From NCBI GenBank assembly GCA_039654915.1, contig CM077599.1, forward strand, positions 12,836,501-12,900,500: DNA of 64,000 nt. The letters are read 5' to 3'. Each line of letters starts with the position of its first letter. Within the stretch, counting starts at the first letter, position 1. The DNA is from Aquilaria yunnanensis (Eukaryota; Streptophyta; Magnoliopsida; Malvales; Thymelaeaceae). The notes beneath the pieces were generated by a model. It was not told where the DNA came from, did not search any database, and was given only the letters and a program-made list of their open reading frames with translations. This document shows positions 25,088 through 37,134 of this stretch, one piece after another. The translations under genes were made by a program, and so were the position numbers.

Positions 25088-25740
25088 GACTATTAGGGTT
25101 GTAAATAAACCAAACGAACACAAATAGGCCATATTTATATTCGTATTCGTTCATTTAACTTTTAATGAACACGAACATAAATACGAACATAAACAAACGC
25201 AACTTCTTTGTTTATGTTCGATCATTTATTAATAAATGAACATGAACACGAACAATTAAAGTTGATAACTACCACTAATCTGAATTGAAGTGAGTCTAGC
25301 AATGGCTGATAAGGCAATAGACGATGGGGAAAGATTATGGGTTAGGGCTGTGGTGCTGAAACAGATTTAAGCAGTGAAGGAAATAATTGATTATATTTGA
25401 AGAAATAAAGACAATGGATTAATTTGGGGGAGATTGGAAAATAATCATGTATGTGTGGAGTAGGTGGACACTAAATAAAAATATATGATATATAAAATAT
25501 ATATAATAATAAACGTACAACTAATATATAAATAAAAAAATGCATAAACAAAAAAATAAATAAATGAACATAAACAAATAATAAACGAACAGGTCACGAA
25601 TGTAAATGAACGAATGAGATCTTGTTCATCTTTGTTCGCTTAACTAATTGAATAGAAAAATTTATTTGTATTCGTTCGTTTAATTAAACAAACAAACATA
25701 AATGAACTCTTGCCGAACGGTTCACCTAATATATATTAAT
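25088..25740. mobile_element. hAT-like AT-rich element with GTTCGTT/AACGAAC motifs
   Basis: The left part starts near TTAGGGTTGTAAATAAACC. The segment holds many direct and inverted copies of TTCGTTCATTTA, ATGAACACGAAC and related strings, a pattern seen in short non-autonomous hAT elements. The right end and a target duplication could not be fixed; related motifs continue to about 26045. Confidence 0.4.
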
Positions 25741-26610
25741 ATTGAATTTAAAGAACATACTTTACAAATAATCTAATTGTTAAACTGATTATATATAAAT
25801 TACTTTAAAAATTACTATAAGATGGTGTAAGAGTAATTGTAAATAAACTTTTGCTCGCAATTAATTATTTAATGAACTAATCATAAATACAAAACTGATA
25901 CAAACATGAAAAAAAAAACATAAATCGACCTTAACCGAAGACTAAATTAAATGTTTATGAATGAATTAAATAATATGTTATTCGAGTTTTATTAACTTGG
26001 CTAAATGAACATGAATTTTTATTCACTAACCAGAACGAACGAATATGAAGTAAGTATTGATATTAATAGAAAATGTGTACTTGATTTATGAAAATTGAAA
26101 TATTTTATAGACTAAAAATTATTAGTAAATTTATAAATATAGATATAATTTGGAAGCAGAAAAATGATTAGAAATATGTTATACATATAATATATAAAGA
26201 GAAAATTGGATTGGAGATGGTATGAGATAATCATTATGATTAATTTGAATGATTTGAAAATTTTTTAAGCAATTAAAACATTTAACTCTACTACTATAAA
26301 ATATGAAGGTTACTATTAGTGGGGTAAGGTGTAAGTTTTAAAATAGAGGGACGAATGTAGGTCAGGCCGTAAGAGAAATTCAGAAACTCGCTAAACAAAT
26401 TTGGTGATTGAGGACGTCTCTCTGGTGAGTATACCGGCCATGACCATCTGCTGGTTCTACATGGCCTTGACTGCCAGCGGAGAGGCGGCGCCATTGATCT
26501 AATGGTGGCGGAGCTTGGAGGCGAGGAGGTTGCCGTAGTGGAAGGACTCGGCAAGATTGGACTGGTGGTTGCTGGCGGACGAGGCAGGGCCCTAGGGCAA
26601 GGGAAAGTGC
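25741..26610. other. AT-rich spacer and PPR upstream region
   Basis: AT-rich to about 26330, then more balanced in composition up to the PPR start codon, as expected for promoter and 5' UTR. The open frame on the opposite strand at 26294-26650 is not considered real. Confidence 0.35.
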
Positions 26611-28581
26611 GTGACGTGTACCATGCGACGCATACTCGGAAACGGCACAATCTTATGTCAGATTAAAAACAAATCCTCCTGCAAGTCTCGCCATTACTGT
26701 ATTGTCCACCGACGTGACTGTCATAAACAGTTGAGCCTTCTCTTCAGATGTGGGAGGATTGAAGAAGCAGAGATGCTGTTCGATAGAATGCCTGAAAGAA
26801 ATGTGGTGGCTTGGTCGACCGCAATTCATGGGTATTCCACCAATGGATTTTGTGGACATTCAGTGAGATTATTTTCTGAAATGCGGCTCCTGGGTTTGTC
26901 TCCGAATTCTTTTACGGTTGTGGGCCTTCTTGTTGCTGTTCAAGGCTTGAAAGACCTGGCACTGGCTCGGGCCATTCACGGGCTAATTGTGAAATTAGGG
27001 TCTCAGTCTGATTTGATCGTTGTTACTGCGATGCTTGATACGTATGCGAAATGCAGTAACGTTTCAGATTCGTTTAAATTGTTTGAGGAACTCAGGAATC
27101 CTGGTCTGGTCTCTTGCAATGCAATGATCGCTGGACTTGTAAACAATGAGATGGCAGAAGAGGGTATCTTGTTGTTTGAAAGGCTACGGAAGTCTGGTTT
27201 GGTGCCGAATTCCTCGACAGCACTGAGTATAATTCGGGGTTCTCTTGCTTTTGGATCAATGATTGTTTCTGAATTGGTCCATGGTTTGATATTTAAGCTT
27301 GGTCTGAGTTTGGACATGTGGGTCAATAATTCACTGCTTGACATGTACTCCCGCTCAAGAGATTTAATTGCTGCTGGAAAATTTTTTGACGAAATGAACT
27401 TTAAAAAAGATGTGATCAGTTGGACAACAATGATGGGTTTATTGGTTAATCTAGAGTATGCCAACCAGGCTATTGACCTTTTCTTCCAAATGAGAAAAAG
27501 TGGTGTACTATGCGATGCTGTTGTTCTGATAAATCTGGTTTCAGCTGTGGCAATCCTGAAAGATTGGAAGAGAGCGAGGCAAGTTCATGCTCAAGTTGTT
27601 GTACAGGGATATGGATTGGAGATCCCTCTTTTAAACTCGATGATTGGAATGTACTCTAACTGTGGCCTTTTGGATTCTTCAAGAACTGTGTTTGATCAGA
27701 CAAGTCCTAAAACTCTGGTTTCGTGGACAGCAATTATGTCAGGCTACCTGCAGAATGGACAGCCAAGAGAGGCTTTGAATATTTTTTACAAGGTCAAATT
27801 GGAAGTATCACGCCCAGATTCAATAATTCTGATCACTGCCCTGGTAACTTCTGCTGAGCTTGCTGCACTGGAGCTCTGCAAACAGCTCCACTGCTATTGT
27901 TTTAAATCTGGTTTCTCCAACTATAGACTAGTTCAAAACAGCCTAATATCCTCATACTCAAAATGTGGGAATGTGAATAATGCTAGGTTTGTTTTCAAGG
28001 AGATGGGTTTTCTCCGAGATAGGTCCACTTGGAATGCAATGATAAATGGGTACGGAATCAATGGAAAAGGAGATGTTGCTCTTTCCCTCTTTGATGAGAT
28101 GAGGAAGCTAGGGGAAGATATTGACAGTGCTACTTATTTGAGTATACTAACAGCTTGTGGTCATGCACATTTGATAAATGAGGGTCTGATTATCTTCACT
28201 CGCATGGTGGAAGATAGTAAAATAGTTCCTAGTCAAGAGCATTTTTCTTGTATTGTTGGCTTGCTTTCACGAGCAGGATGTTTGTCAGATGCAAATAAGT
28301 TTGTCGGAAATTTTTTGGAGCAGGTGGGCCCTAATGGTTGGAGGTCTTTTCTTACTGGCTGTATACTTCATGGAAATTTGGAGCTTGCTGAATTTGCAGC
28401 AAGAAAATTATTTGAGCAGGAACCTGAGGATTCAGGTCGGGTTGTCCTTCTGTCCAATGTCTATGCATCAGCTGGAAGGTTTCAAGATGCTGAAGCTCTA
28501 CGGCGGAGTATGGATAGGAAGGGGTTGACTAAAACTCGAGGGTTTAGCTTAGTAAATAAGATGACATCTGAATGTGGTTGA
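26611..28581 (+). CDS. Pentatricopeptide repeat protein, PLS class with E domain
   Basis: A single-exon gene of 656 residues. After a basic N-terminus (about 1-40, plausible mitochondrial or plastid transit peptide), PLS-type PPR motifs of 31-36 residues follow, seen in recurring cores such as AEMLFDRMPERNVVAWSTAI, LLDMYSRSRDLIAAGKFFDE and NSLISSYSKCGNVNNARFVF. The C-terminus is an E domain (about 575-648: WRSFLTGCILHGNLELAEFA, VLLSNVYASAGRFQDAEALR, ending KTRGFSLV). There is no DYW deaminase domain. Family members bind single organellar transcripts and act in C-to-U editing or processing, the E class needing a DYW partner in trans. The target cannot be read from this sequence. A second Met at residue 5 is an alternative start. 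Confidence 0.93.
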   Translation: MTCTMRRILGNGTILCQIKNKSSCKSRHYCIVHRRDCHKQLSLLFRCGRIEEAEMLFDRMPERNVVAWSTAIHGYSTNGFCGHSVRLFSEMRLLGLSPNSFTVVGLLVAVQGLKDLALARAIHGLIVKLGSQSDLIVVTAMLDTYAKCSNVSDSFKLFEELRNPGLVSCNAMIAGLVNNEMAEEGILLFERLRKSGLVPNSSTALSIIRGSLAFGSMIVSELVHGLIFKLGLSLDMWVNNSLLDMYSRSRDLIAAGKFFDEMNFKKDVISWTTMMGLLVNLEYANQAIDLFFQMRKSGVLCDAVVLINLVSAVAILKDWKRARQVHAQVVVQGYGLEIPLLNSMIGMYSNCGLLDSSRTVFDQTSPKTLVSWTAIMSGYLQNGQPREALNIFYKVKLEVSRPDSIILITALVTSAELAALELCKQLHCYCFKSGFSNYRLVQNSLISSYSKCGNVNNARFVFKEMGFLRDRSTWNAMINGYGINGKGDVALSLFDEMRKLGEDIDSATYLSILTACGHAHLINEGLIIFTRMVEDSKIVPSQEHFSCIVGLLSRAGCLSDANKFVGNFLEQVGPNGWRSFLTGCILHGNLELAEFAARKLFEQEPEDSGRVVLLSNVYASAGRFQDAEALRRSMDRKGLTKTRGFSLVNKMTSECG

Positions 28582-31500
28582 AGATTCTTGGTATCTGCAA
28601 CACTGAAGAAAATTGGCAGCTATCCCATATAAGGTGAACTGGGCATGTGATCGCTGAATAAAAAGTTCACAAGGTGATTTGATTTGTTGTTTGTGACAAA
28701 AAAACTTGGCTGAAAGAACTCTTGCAAATGAAAAAATAAAAACCTGAGGACCATGCAAATACCACAGATATTGCTGATTGGGCTTGATCTCTAGCTGATA
28801 GATTTCTGTTTGAAGGAAATAATGCAGGGTACAGCTGAATTCTGCTACAAATTTCAAGCATTGGACTGCCTACAAGGCTGCTATTGAGACATGGTGCAAC
28901 TGTATTGAACTTGAACCTGTCATTGCATCTGATGTACCAAAAAGAGTCATTGCATCTCTGACCTTGGCTTGCTTTGTTTGTCTTTTTTCTATTTTTCAGG
29001 AGAAAATTGCGGAAGAAGGGGAGGGGGCGTGCCAATTTTATGGATAAGGAGGCCTTCATTACTTAGACAAGCTACTAGAGATGCTAGTTTTATTTGTTCC
29101 TTTCCAACCAGACGTGATACACAGGTACTGCTAGAATTGCCCTTTGGCTGTTTGCATTCACTTTTGCCCTTGATGTTCTTACCAAATCAATTAAGTACAT
29201 CTTCCGATGCATTTGCTCGTAAGTTGAACTTGTTGGGAGCTTCTGCAGAATGAGAGCAGGAAAAGAAGATATGTGGCCATGTCTCTGGGCTTGTCATACA
29301 GAGTACTCAATCAGCAGCTGATACTCCCCATTCACAAAGGTACTGCTTCATTCTCTGTTTATAAGGTGATGGTAACCACATGATCATGGAGTGGTTATGG
29401 GCATGAAGCTTCCCTCGAACTTGTGTACACTGCTGCAACCAAGCTCCCGGGTGCAATAGGCGTCAATAAGCCACTTTTATGTTAAGCTATTTCTCCAGAT
29501 CATCGCATTTCCTTGCTGATGAACCAAGTCAACTGTGTGGCGTCCAAATTTCATAGCATACTTCCGCACCCAAGAGTCATCTTGCTTCTAGTTCATTGAC
29601 CAAAACAGAGGTTCCCACCAGATTTCAGGGATGCACACATTCAGCTCATAGTCTCTCTATCATCAATCGCTCTGCAGAGTTGCTTATTGTTGCAGCTTTA
29701 TTTCGTATTTTTATATCCAGGAAACAAAGTCCTCTGGATTTTAGTAAGCAAACCTGTTGCATGCAACAAGTTTCTTGTTCCACTTGGGCTACAGTCTGTC
29801 TGCAGAAATCTTCTGCATATGGAGAGTATGTTACACATGACTTACTAAGAACTGAAACTATTTAACTCTGGTATGAGTAAATAGCATAAATTACAGATTA
29901 CACTTGCCCCAGCCATATCTCAAAAACCTGAAATTCCAAGATTTTATTCTTCGGCAGACTTGCTTTTGGCTTGCATATAATGCTCAATGCCAGTCCATGC
30001 ACTTGGAGAATGACAATCTTTTAAGGGAAAACAAAGTTTTTCAATTCAAATAATTTTTCTCCATGTCTTTTAAGGCGGATCTTATGAGTTCATAAAATGT
30101 TCCCAATGATTAAAGGGCCCGATCATGGCCTCTTAACGGTTTGGCTACATATGAATTTGTTCTTTGCAGCTGTCATTCTTTATTTCTTGTTAACGGTAAT
30201 GTGAGCTTGTGGGCCCGTATGGTTGAGCTATTTTTTTATATATGAAGTTGCCTTAATTGCAGTGCACAGAAGTCTCTTCCAGCCAGCTCCCCAGTTCCTT
30301 GAACCCCATTCACACAAGCCTTGGCCCTTGGCTTGACCCGGAGTACCCTGGATTGTTCGGCGTCCACAACTTTCTAGGTCCTCCCCTGCTATAAATGCAG
30401 TAATCCTACATGCCCCTTCACCTTCAGCACTAAGGTCATGTTCTTTGTTATTCTTGTTCTGTGTTGTGAGGTTCCCAAACATGAGGGCATCGGATTCTCT
30501 TGTACCTAATTGGAGTTATGTATGGGCTGCTAGCATCTTATTTTTCAAGGCGTTGGAACTTGTTGGCCTTTGTCCTTATCCTCGAAGCTATCTCCCCTCC
30601 ACCATCTACGTTCTCATTTTTTCGGCTGCCCTTACTTTTCTTCTCCTATCACTTGTTCTTCTTGTTGACATGTTACTGATATTTACAGGCAAGGAATCCA
30701 ATTCCTCTTCATTCGACCACAAATCTTGCAGAGGAGGAATCTGCTGGCACAATTTCCAGAGCTTGGCGTATTTGCCATGACGGTGACGTTGCCGAAGTAC
30801 CCTCCTCGTCAACTGTATCATCATGAAATCTTGTTCAATGGATTGTGGCAACATCTGGTGTTTTTACATCAAATAAGCTTAGCAAACCTAATTAATGGTA
30901 CAAATTAGAAAAAGATGTTATAGTTTTGTTAGCCTTAAGTACTTACAAGATTTGTGGCCAGAAAATTGGGTATTGTAAAGGCTGGGGAATGAGAGTTCCA
31001 TTCTTGTCTTGCAAGAAACTTGTGGTTATAAAAACTGAGGCTGCTTCGAGTTTGAGCTGATAAATCGGCTCCTCTTAAGTGGTTGGGGTTAGGTTGAGCT
31101 GAGATCACGTTGGAAAACACCGACTTTTGCTTTTTGTTGAATCTGCTGCTGACGTTACTGTAGTAAACTGGAAGGTTATGAAAACAAACAAAATGCAGGA
31201 AACAGAGATCGCCAACGTCTAGCGGGTCAAATCTTCAATAAAATACTACAAGGTTAAGCTCGTTTGATTATGATAAACAAACAGAATAAAACATTTATAC
31301 TTGCGATAATATCTGGGGTTAGAATCCTAGATTATTTTATGAACCCAACAGGACCATCCAATAATTGTTTTGATCTTTGTAGGGTTCTGCTCTACCCTAC
31401 CTTTAACCAGACAAAAAGTATCACTCACTAAAATTGCCAAATCTCACTTCCCTAATTAGCGGGCATTTATCTGAAATTTCCTGGCCGACAAATTGAAGCC

Positions 31501-31904
31501 GAGCGTTGTTGCGAGTCCAGTTACTTTTTAATGAAAGTGAACAAATCTCAATCAAGCTCAAACAGCTTATATTTATGGGGGGTAGGAGGGTTAAAGAAAT
31601 CATTAAAAGCAGTGGCCAAGAACAATTTTCACTGTCCTCTTCGGCGTCCCAATCCCATCCCATTTCTTGATTCATCCATCTATAATAATTCGACAGACAT
31701 TGGTACTCCATTAAACAACTGTTGACCCTGTCAACCGTAACCAGGACTAGACAAGAAAGAAAGAGCCACCAATAACTTGGCTACAGCTCAGCTACCAGCC
31801 TAGCCTAGATTATGCGGAAACTCTAACAGTAACATCTCATATGAACAAAGTCACAAACTCCCAACTCTTCGATCAAAGTCGAACTCCAACCAAGTCAGAA
31901 AATT
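28582..31904. other. Spacer between PPR and subtilase genes; possible transcribed sequence
   Basis: Composition is more balanced than most intergenic DNA here, and exon-like pieces occur. An acceptor-like TGATATTTACAG|GC lies near 30689, and moderately long open frames fall at 29596-29865 and 30445-30780. They may be spliced 3' UTR or an unrecognised non-coding transcript. None encodes a recognisable domain, so no gene is called. Confidence 0.3.
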
Positions 31905-34220
31905 TTACAAAGGATTTAATTGTGTCACAACAATGGGGCTCCTCACCACATGCTTCCCATCCGTCCAGGACAGCGACCCAAAAACTGCACCAGAATCAGC
32001 CACCGCCAGGTCCTTCCCATCCGCTGTCACCGTCACCATGAAGCTCCTCCTCTTCACCTCCTCACTGAACACTAGCCTCCGTGGCTTAACCCTCACCGTT
32101 ACAACTTTTGGGGCCTCGACTTTCGCCCAATACACTGCATTTGCCTGACCCACATTGGTCACCGTCCTAAAAAACATCTTGCTGATTGGCCCCCTTGAAG
32201 TAGCAGGAATCACTGCCGCAATCGAGGGATAGTTCAAATTATCCGGCAACGGCTTCTTCGCCGGACAACTCGCCGGCACCCTAGTCACTACCTGTATCAA
32301 CCTGGGGCCATACCCGATCGCGCACAAGAAGTTGACGTAATCACCGTTTGTGATGTCGTAAACTAGTCCGGGGTCCATAGCCAAATCAAGATTAAGATGG
32401 CCGGCGCCAAAATCATACTGCGTCGACGCCTTGCCGGTCGCCTCATCCATCATCACCTTGTTAGTATTGTCAACCACGCTTGCTGTCGTCATCATGGCGG
32501 ATTTAATTGCCGCCGGACTCCAATCGGGGTGAGCTGATTTAAGCAATGCGGCGGCGCCGCTTACGTGAGGGCAAGCCATGGAAGTTCCGGAAAGAATATT
32601 GAACTCTGTTTTCCGCGTATCAGACTCTATTCCGGTCGGCCCAACAGCGTCCGTCCAAGCAGCAAGAATATTAACACCGGGAGCGATCAAATCCGGTTTC
32701 AAAACTTCTGGGTTCATCCCATTCGGCCCTCTACCGGAAAACGACGCCACCACCGGAGCAGGCTTGACTCCGATCACTGTACCTTTGAAATCAATGGTGG
32801 CCGTTGCATTTGAAGACGATGAGACGTACTTCTTAATGGCGTCACCTTCGTTGGCTCCAACAGCACAGGCAGGTATTAAATGGGCGTCGGCGACCAGTCC
32901 TTCGCCGTTGGATATCCCGTTAGTCAGAATCATTCCTACGCCTCCCGCCTTTTTCACCGCCAAACCTTTGGCCACCCTGGCGCTGCTTCCGCGATCGCAA
33001 ATCACAATTTTGCCCTTCACGAGGTTGGGATCGAGGGAGTTTTCCATGCAGAGTGATTCAGAGAGAACTCCAGACTTACCAGGATAAATGAGAGGGTACA
33101 TTTTGCTCTTTAACGGCGTTCCCGCGTACAAAGAAACGCCGTTGAGCCGTCGACCATCTCCGAGGATCACATCAGCGGGGAAATTCCGGTCAATCGTCCC
33201 GGCTCCGACCGTAACAATCCACGGAGCAAGATTTGTAACTGACATCCCATTGGGCCCGTCGTTTCCGGCAGAGGCAGAGACAAAAATGCCTCTCGCAGCA
33301 GCGCCGTAGGCTCCAATGGCTATAGGATCCAGATAATACGGGGAGGAAACGCCGTCGCCTCCACCGATTGAGATCGAGATGACGTCCACCCCATCGTTGA
33401 CGGCGGCATCGAATGCAGCTAGGATATCGGAGTCGAAACAGCCAGAGTCCTTCCAGCAGACTTTGTAAACCGCCAGCCGCGCTTTCGGCGCCACACCTTT
33501 GGCGATTCCGGAGGCGTAGCCTTCCATGCTGGCACGGAAAGCGTGTCTTCCGGCGGCCGTGGAGGCCGTGTGGGTCCCGTGGCCGTCGGCATCCCGCGGA
33601 GACATGAATTCAACGGTCTGGTTGATTCCGCCGATGAAACCGCCAATTCCGGCGGCGGCCTCATGTCCTTTGGAGAAAAACCTGGCCCCAACTATCTTAC
33701 GGTTACAGTGGTTGGAACTGAATTTGACGCCGGTCTGGCAGACTCCCTTCCAGCGGGTGGGGACGGGACCGAGGTTGCGGTCGGAGAAGCTGCGACGTTC
33801 GGGCCAGATTCCGGTGTCGAAGAGTCCGATGATGACGTCGGATCCGTAGTCGGATTCGGACCAGAGGCCACGCTGGTTGCGGAGGCCGAGGAATTGGGGG
33901 GAGCGGGTGGTGTGGAGGGCGCGGCGACGGTCCTCGAAGAGGGCGAGGACGGAGGGGTGATGAGCGAGGGAGGCGGCATACTGAGGGGAGAGGAGAGCGG
34001 AGAAGCCGTGGAAAACGGTGTCGTAGAGGTGAAGGATGCGGGAAGAATGAGCGAATTCGGAGGCGTACCAGTGGAAGTGGGTGGGGAAGATGGAGGGCTT
34101 GGATTGGGAGTCGAGTCGGAGGATATAGGTTTTGAGAGTGGGGTCGTGGGCGAGGGAGGAGGAGCAGAAGAGGAGGAAGAAGAGGGGGGGAAGAAGAGAA
34201 GCAGGGAGCAACTGAGCCAT
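31905..34220 (-). CDS. SBT1.6: Subtilisin-like serine protease, SBT1.6 type
   Basis: A single-exon gene of 771 residues. A signal peptide (1-24) sends it to the apoplast. It is followed by an I9 inhibitor propeptide (about 28-105) and a mature N-terminus near TTRSPQFLGL (104-113). Catalytic residues are Asp135 (GLFDTGIWPE), His214 (DADGHGTHTAS), oxyanion Asn320 (SASAGNDGPNG) and Ser547 (SGTSMACPHVSG). A protease-associated domain is inserted between Asn320 and Ser547 (about 360-480), and the fibronectin-III-like C-terminus ends TQLNPL. The ESDYGSDVIIG segment (122-132), HGFSALLSP and the GGGDGVSSPYYLDPIAIG block point to SBT1.6 among plant subtilases. The substrate is not evident. All key residues are present, so it should be an active enzyme. 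Confidence 0.96.
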   Translation of the reverse strand: MAQLLPASLLPPLFFLLFCSSSLAHDPTLKTYILRLDSQSKPSIFPTHFHWYASEFAHSSRILHLYDTVFHGFSALLSPQYAASLAHHPSVLALFEDRRRALHTTRSPQFLGLRNQRGLWSESDYGSDVIIGLFDTGIWPERRSFSDRNLGPVPTRWKGVCQTGVKFSSNHCNRKIVGARFFSKGHEAAAGIGGFIGGINQTVEFMSPRDADGHGTHTASTAAGRHAFRASMEGYASGIAKGVAPKARLAVYKVCWKDSGCFDSDILAAFDAAVNDGVDVISISIGGGDGVSSPYYLDPIAIGAYGAAARGIFVSASAGNDGPNGMSVTNLAPWIVTVGAGTIDRNFPADVILGDGRRLNGVSLYAGTPLKSKMYPLIYPGKSGVLSESLCMENSLDPNLVKGKIVICDRGSSARVAKGLAVKKAGGVGMILTNGISNGEGLVADAHLIPACAVGANEGDAIKKYVSSSSNATATIDFKGTVIGVKPAPVVASFSGRGPNGMNPEVLKPDLIAPGVNILAAWTDAVGPTGIESDTRKTEFNILSGTSMACPHVSGAAALLKSAHPDWSPAAIKSAMMTTASVVDNTNKVMMDEATGKASTQYDFGAGHLNLDLAMDPGLVYDITNGDYVNFLCAIGYGPRLIQVVTRVPASCPAKKPLPDNLNYPSIAAVIPATSRGPISKMFFRTVTNVGQANAVYWAKVEAPKVVTVRVKPRRLVFSEEVKRRSFMVTVTADGKDLAVADSGAVFGSLSWTDGKHVVRSPIVVTQLNPL

Positions 34221-36473
34221 CGAGATACCGAGAGTGGGAGTGGGAGTGGGAGTATTAACTGGACTGGAGTAGCGTTAGTGTTTCCGACATTATGAGCATA
34301 AATAATCTAGCCTGGCTGGGTCAGACATACTCCATTTGATATCAGCTTTACTTTAGTCTTTCCTTTCTTCCTTTATTATTATTATTTTTTTTTTTTGAAT
34401 AAATAGATTTTTTTTATTTATCCGAGTGGTACTGGTTGTTGATTGGTTAAGTAAATAAGTAACCCCTTTTATGTCGGTCCATATCGTTTTTTGTCCTGAC
34501 TGGGGAATCATTGAGGAGCGGTTCTACTAGGGTAACAAGCACTCAAGTGTGTGCAATGCGATGCAACATTGAGATAAGACTTCTGTTTTCTTTCTTGTTT
34601 TTTTTTTTTTTTTACTTTTTTAAGGGAGGGAGGTGGTCCTTAAATTTGTGCCTGCAAATTGTGACTTTATACCACCAATCCAAACTTTTATAACAATTCA
34701 TTCATGTATATCCAATCAAACAAACAAAAAAATAAGAAAGCCCTTTATCAAGTATGTTACTGCATCTCTCATACGCTTCAACACATTCATTCCATATGTA
34801 ATGCAAGTTACTTGGTTGCTTGGAGAAATCTGCATATAATCAGGTTCTGAAAAACCCCTTTAATCATATGATATCTTTTTCTTTGGTTATTGTGCATCGT
34901 GTTATGGTTGAGTTGGCTTATTCCTGAAGGCCGCTCCAGGGGTGACCTACCCAAGCAAATGGTAAAATTAGAATTTTTAGTCTTTAAAATTTAAAGTAAA
35001 ATACATTTTGATACTTCTTTTATCATTTTTTTTTTTGGGGTTTTGCCCTTTGTTGCCCCACTTCCCAGAAGCTCCTGTCTCCGTTTTTTGTCCCACCAGT
35101 GACATCGGGTTCTTCCATTTGTGTCCCCACCTTTTGCTCTGCACTTTCATTCGTGTATGCAAGAAGACCCAGGCCAATCGTCTTCGTGCCACCTTGCTGG
35201 TGTTGCCAAATCGATCTTCACCACGAATCAAAATCGATCTTCGTCATTGTTGCCAGACTTAGGAAGAGAGACAACTTGGGTGAGTATGCTCATTCTAGGG
35301 GTTGTTATGGTGGTTGTGTTAATTTGTGGAGACAAAGGAAAAGTTTCGGTTAGTCAGGAGGATGAGTTGGGTGGACTCTTGTCAGGTGTTGATTTTGGTG
35401 GTCAAAGGGTAATATAAGAAATTGATCACAAAAGGGTTATTAAAAAGGAAAATTTTGCATTTTTTTTGGGATGACTCAAAATAGTATAAGTTACATCAAT
35501 GCTGGGATGGATAAAGTATTTGATATTTTGTAAAATATAGATCAAACAAAAATATTCTTGTCAAGGAACTTGTGTATGTATTTTTGTACATTTGAGTTCA
35601 TATCTTCAACGTTAGCACTTATACTATTAGACATGTTTTGGTATATGTATATTTTACGTACGTTTTCTCTATTTCTATCATACAAGTACATGTCTTTGAA
35701 CATATACGAGCTCCCCCTACACGCATGTGAGAAGAAATATGACATCTAAAGCACAAGTTTTTGCTTGAAAAACAAAACTATCATTTAAAAAAAATACTTG
35801 AGTTCAAATTAGAGTTTCGTTCACCTGAGATTTTTCAATTTATCTTGTTTTAAGTTACTAAAACTATTATCGAAATATTTGATGAGATGGCTGAGACCCT
35901 TAAGATGATTGTACATGAAATCAAAGCTAAGGTTAGAGGCTCATAGTTGTATGTCTAAAAAAGACCATTTGATGCTTAAGTCAATAGAGCCTTGAGAGAG
36001 GAGTATATATCTTAGTAAAAGTTGTAGGCTTGTAGGTAGCCGAATGTATCTAATCCCTCATCAAGAAGACCTTTTATAGGCCCTAACTCGTAGTGATCAT
36101 GAAGGAAATTCCCATTATGTGCTGTTTCCATGATCATGAGGATTCTTTCCCCTAACATGTGCTAAACCTAACTAACTATTAACGCATTACCTATTAGCTT
36201 ATGAATGAGGATTCAATAATCTCCTTCATGGTGGGTCAATAAGTAAATCTCCAATAATTTTTTTTAAATAGTAGGCCAAAGCCAAATAAAGTATATGATT
36301 TCTTTTCGCCATAAAACTCTATTTATTTAAACATTGCTAGTATTGCTGCAGAGGAGACGGGATAGAATTATTCAAAGAGATGGTGAAAAAGATGGCCAGA
36401 GTGGCTTTATGTGATTTCTAGGATAGGCATAGGCCTGGAAGGCTTTTTCACACATGATGATTAACGACCACCG
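34221..36473. other. Subtilase promoter region and AT-rich spacer
   Basis: A short (GTGGGA)n repeat lies at about 34231-34252 in the presumed 5' leader of the subtilase. T-rich runs occur at 34376-34399 and 34599-34614. The segment 35036-35410 is GC-richer and may be a decayed captured sequence, but no protein is recognised. The rest is plain AT-rich DNA. Confidence 0.35.
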
Positions 36474-37100
36474 TTGATTAGTGGGATTCACCTAATTAAT
36501 GATCACGTTCATGATCATATGTTAAGTAAAGCTAAAGGCCTCAAACTTCGACTTAAATGCACTTAGCTTCCTTGTTCTCAATATTTGGTCACATGAATAT
36601 ACAATAAATTCCATGTGCGGTCCCTTAATTTATTTTCATATCCTAAATTGGTGCTCAAAATAAAGATTGTCTTATTGAAGTCACTTAGTTTATATTGCGC
36701 GTCTCAATTGGTTCATTTTTATCAATTATATCTTAAATCAGATGGAAAAAAACTGACATGATATTAATTAACTTTAAAATAAATATAACAGTGACACTTC
36801 AAGTCCTCTAACTTTTCTCATTAATAATTCTAAACTTTAAATTTCTAAATTTACTATTCATACTCCATCTTTGGCCTAATAGCCCTCTAAGATCACAGAT
36901 GTTGTGATTGATGATGACTTTCACCAATGATGCAATCGCTATTAAACGACAATAGAAGATGAGGGATTTTACTCCTTATAGGCTACAGATCATCATCAAA
37001 CCACTCCCTAATGACCAATTTCACATTAACAATATCCAATTTAAAAAATTATAGTTAAGGTTCTTAAACAATTTCAAAAAATTGAACCCTTAAATCTTAG
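36474..37100. repeat. Tandem duplication, copy A (about 627 bp)
   Basis: This starts TTGATTAGTGGGATTCACC and is repeated nearly identically 661 bases downstream. Differences are scattered single substitutions and small indels. No coding function recognised. Confidence 0.93.
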
Positions 37101-37134
37101 ATTGATTAGTGGTATATGTTTTGGTATATGTATA
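37101..37134. other. Filler between the two duplicated copies
   Basis: This 34-base junction is not part of the duplicated unit. Together with the first two bases of copy B (37116-37136), it shares a 21-base exact match with 35633-35653, about 1.5 kb upstream. That suggests templated filler synthesis during the repair event that made the duplication. Confidence 0.6.

Noticed and set aside
26294..26650. 118-codon minus-strand frame upstream of the PPR gene
   Set aside because: It overlaps the PPR start on the other strand, is Pro/Ser/Thr-rich from GC-rich leader sequence, and has no domain.
31905..32148. Plus-strand frames over the 3' end of the subtilase (for example 31933-32148)
   Set aside because: They are antisense to the conserved C-terminal domain of SBT1.6 and contain no recognisable domain.
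33543..34295. Open frame of 250 codons on the plus strand over the subtilase
   Set aside because: It lies antisense to the well-supported SBT1.6 gene, is Gly/Glu/Val-rich as expected from the complement of GC-rich codons, and has no recognisable domain.
35008..35417. Overlapping plus-strand frames of 84-98 codons
   Set aside because: Three overlapping frames of similar length in a short GC-rich patch, none with a domain; at most a decayed captured sequence.
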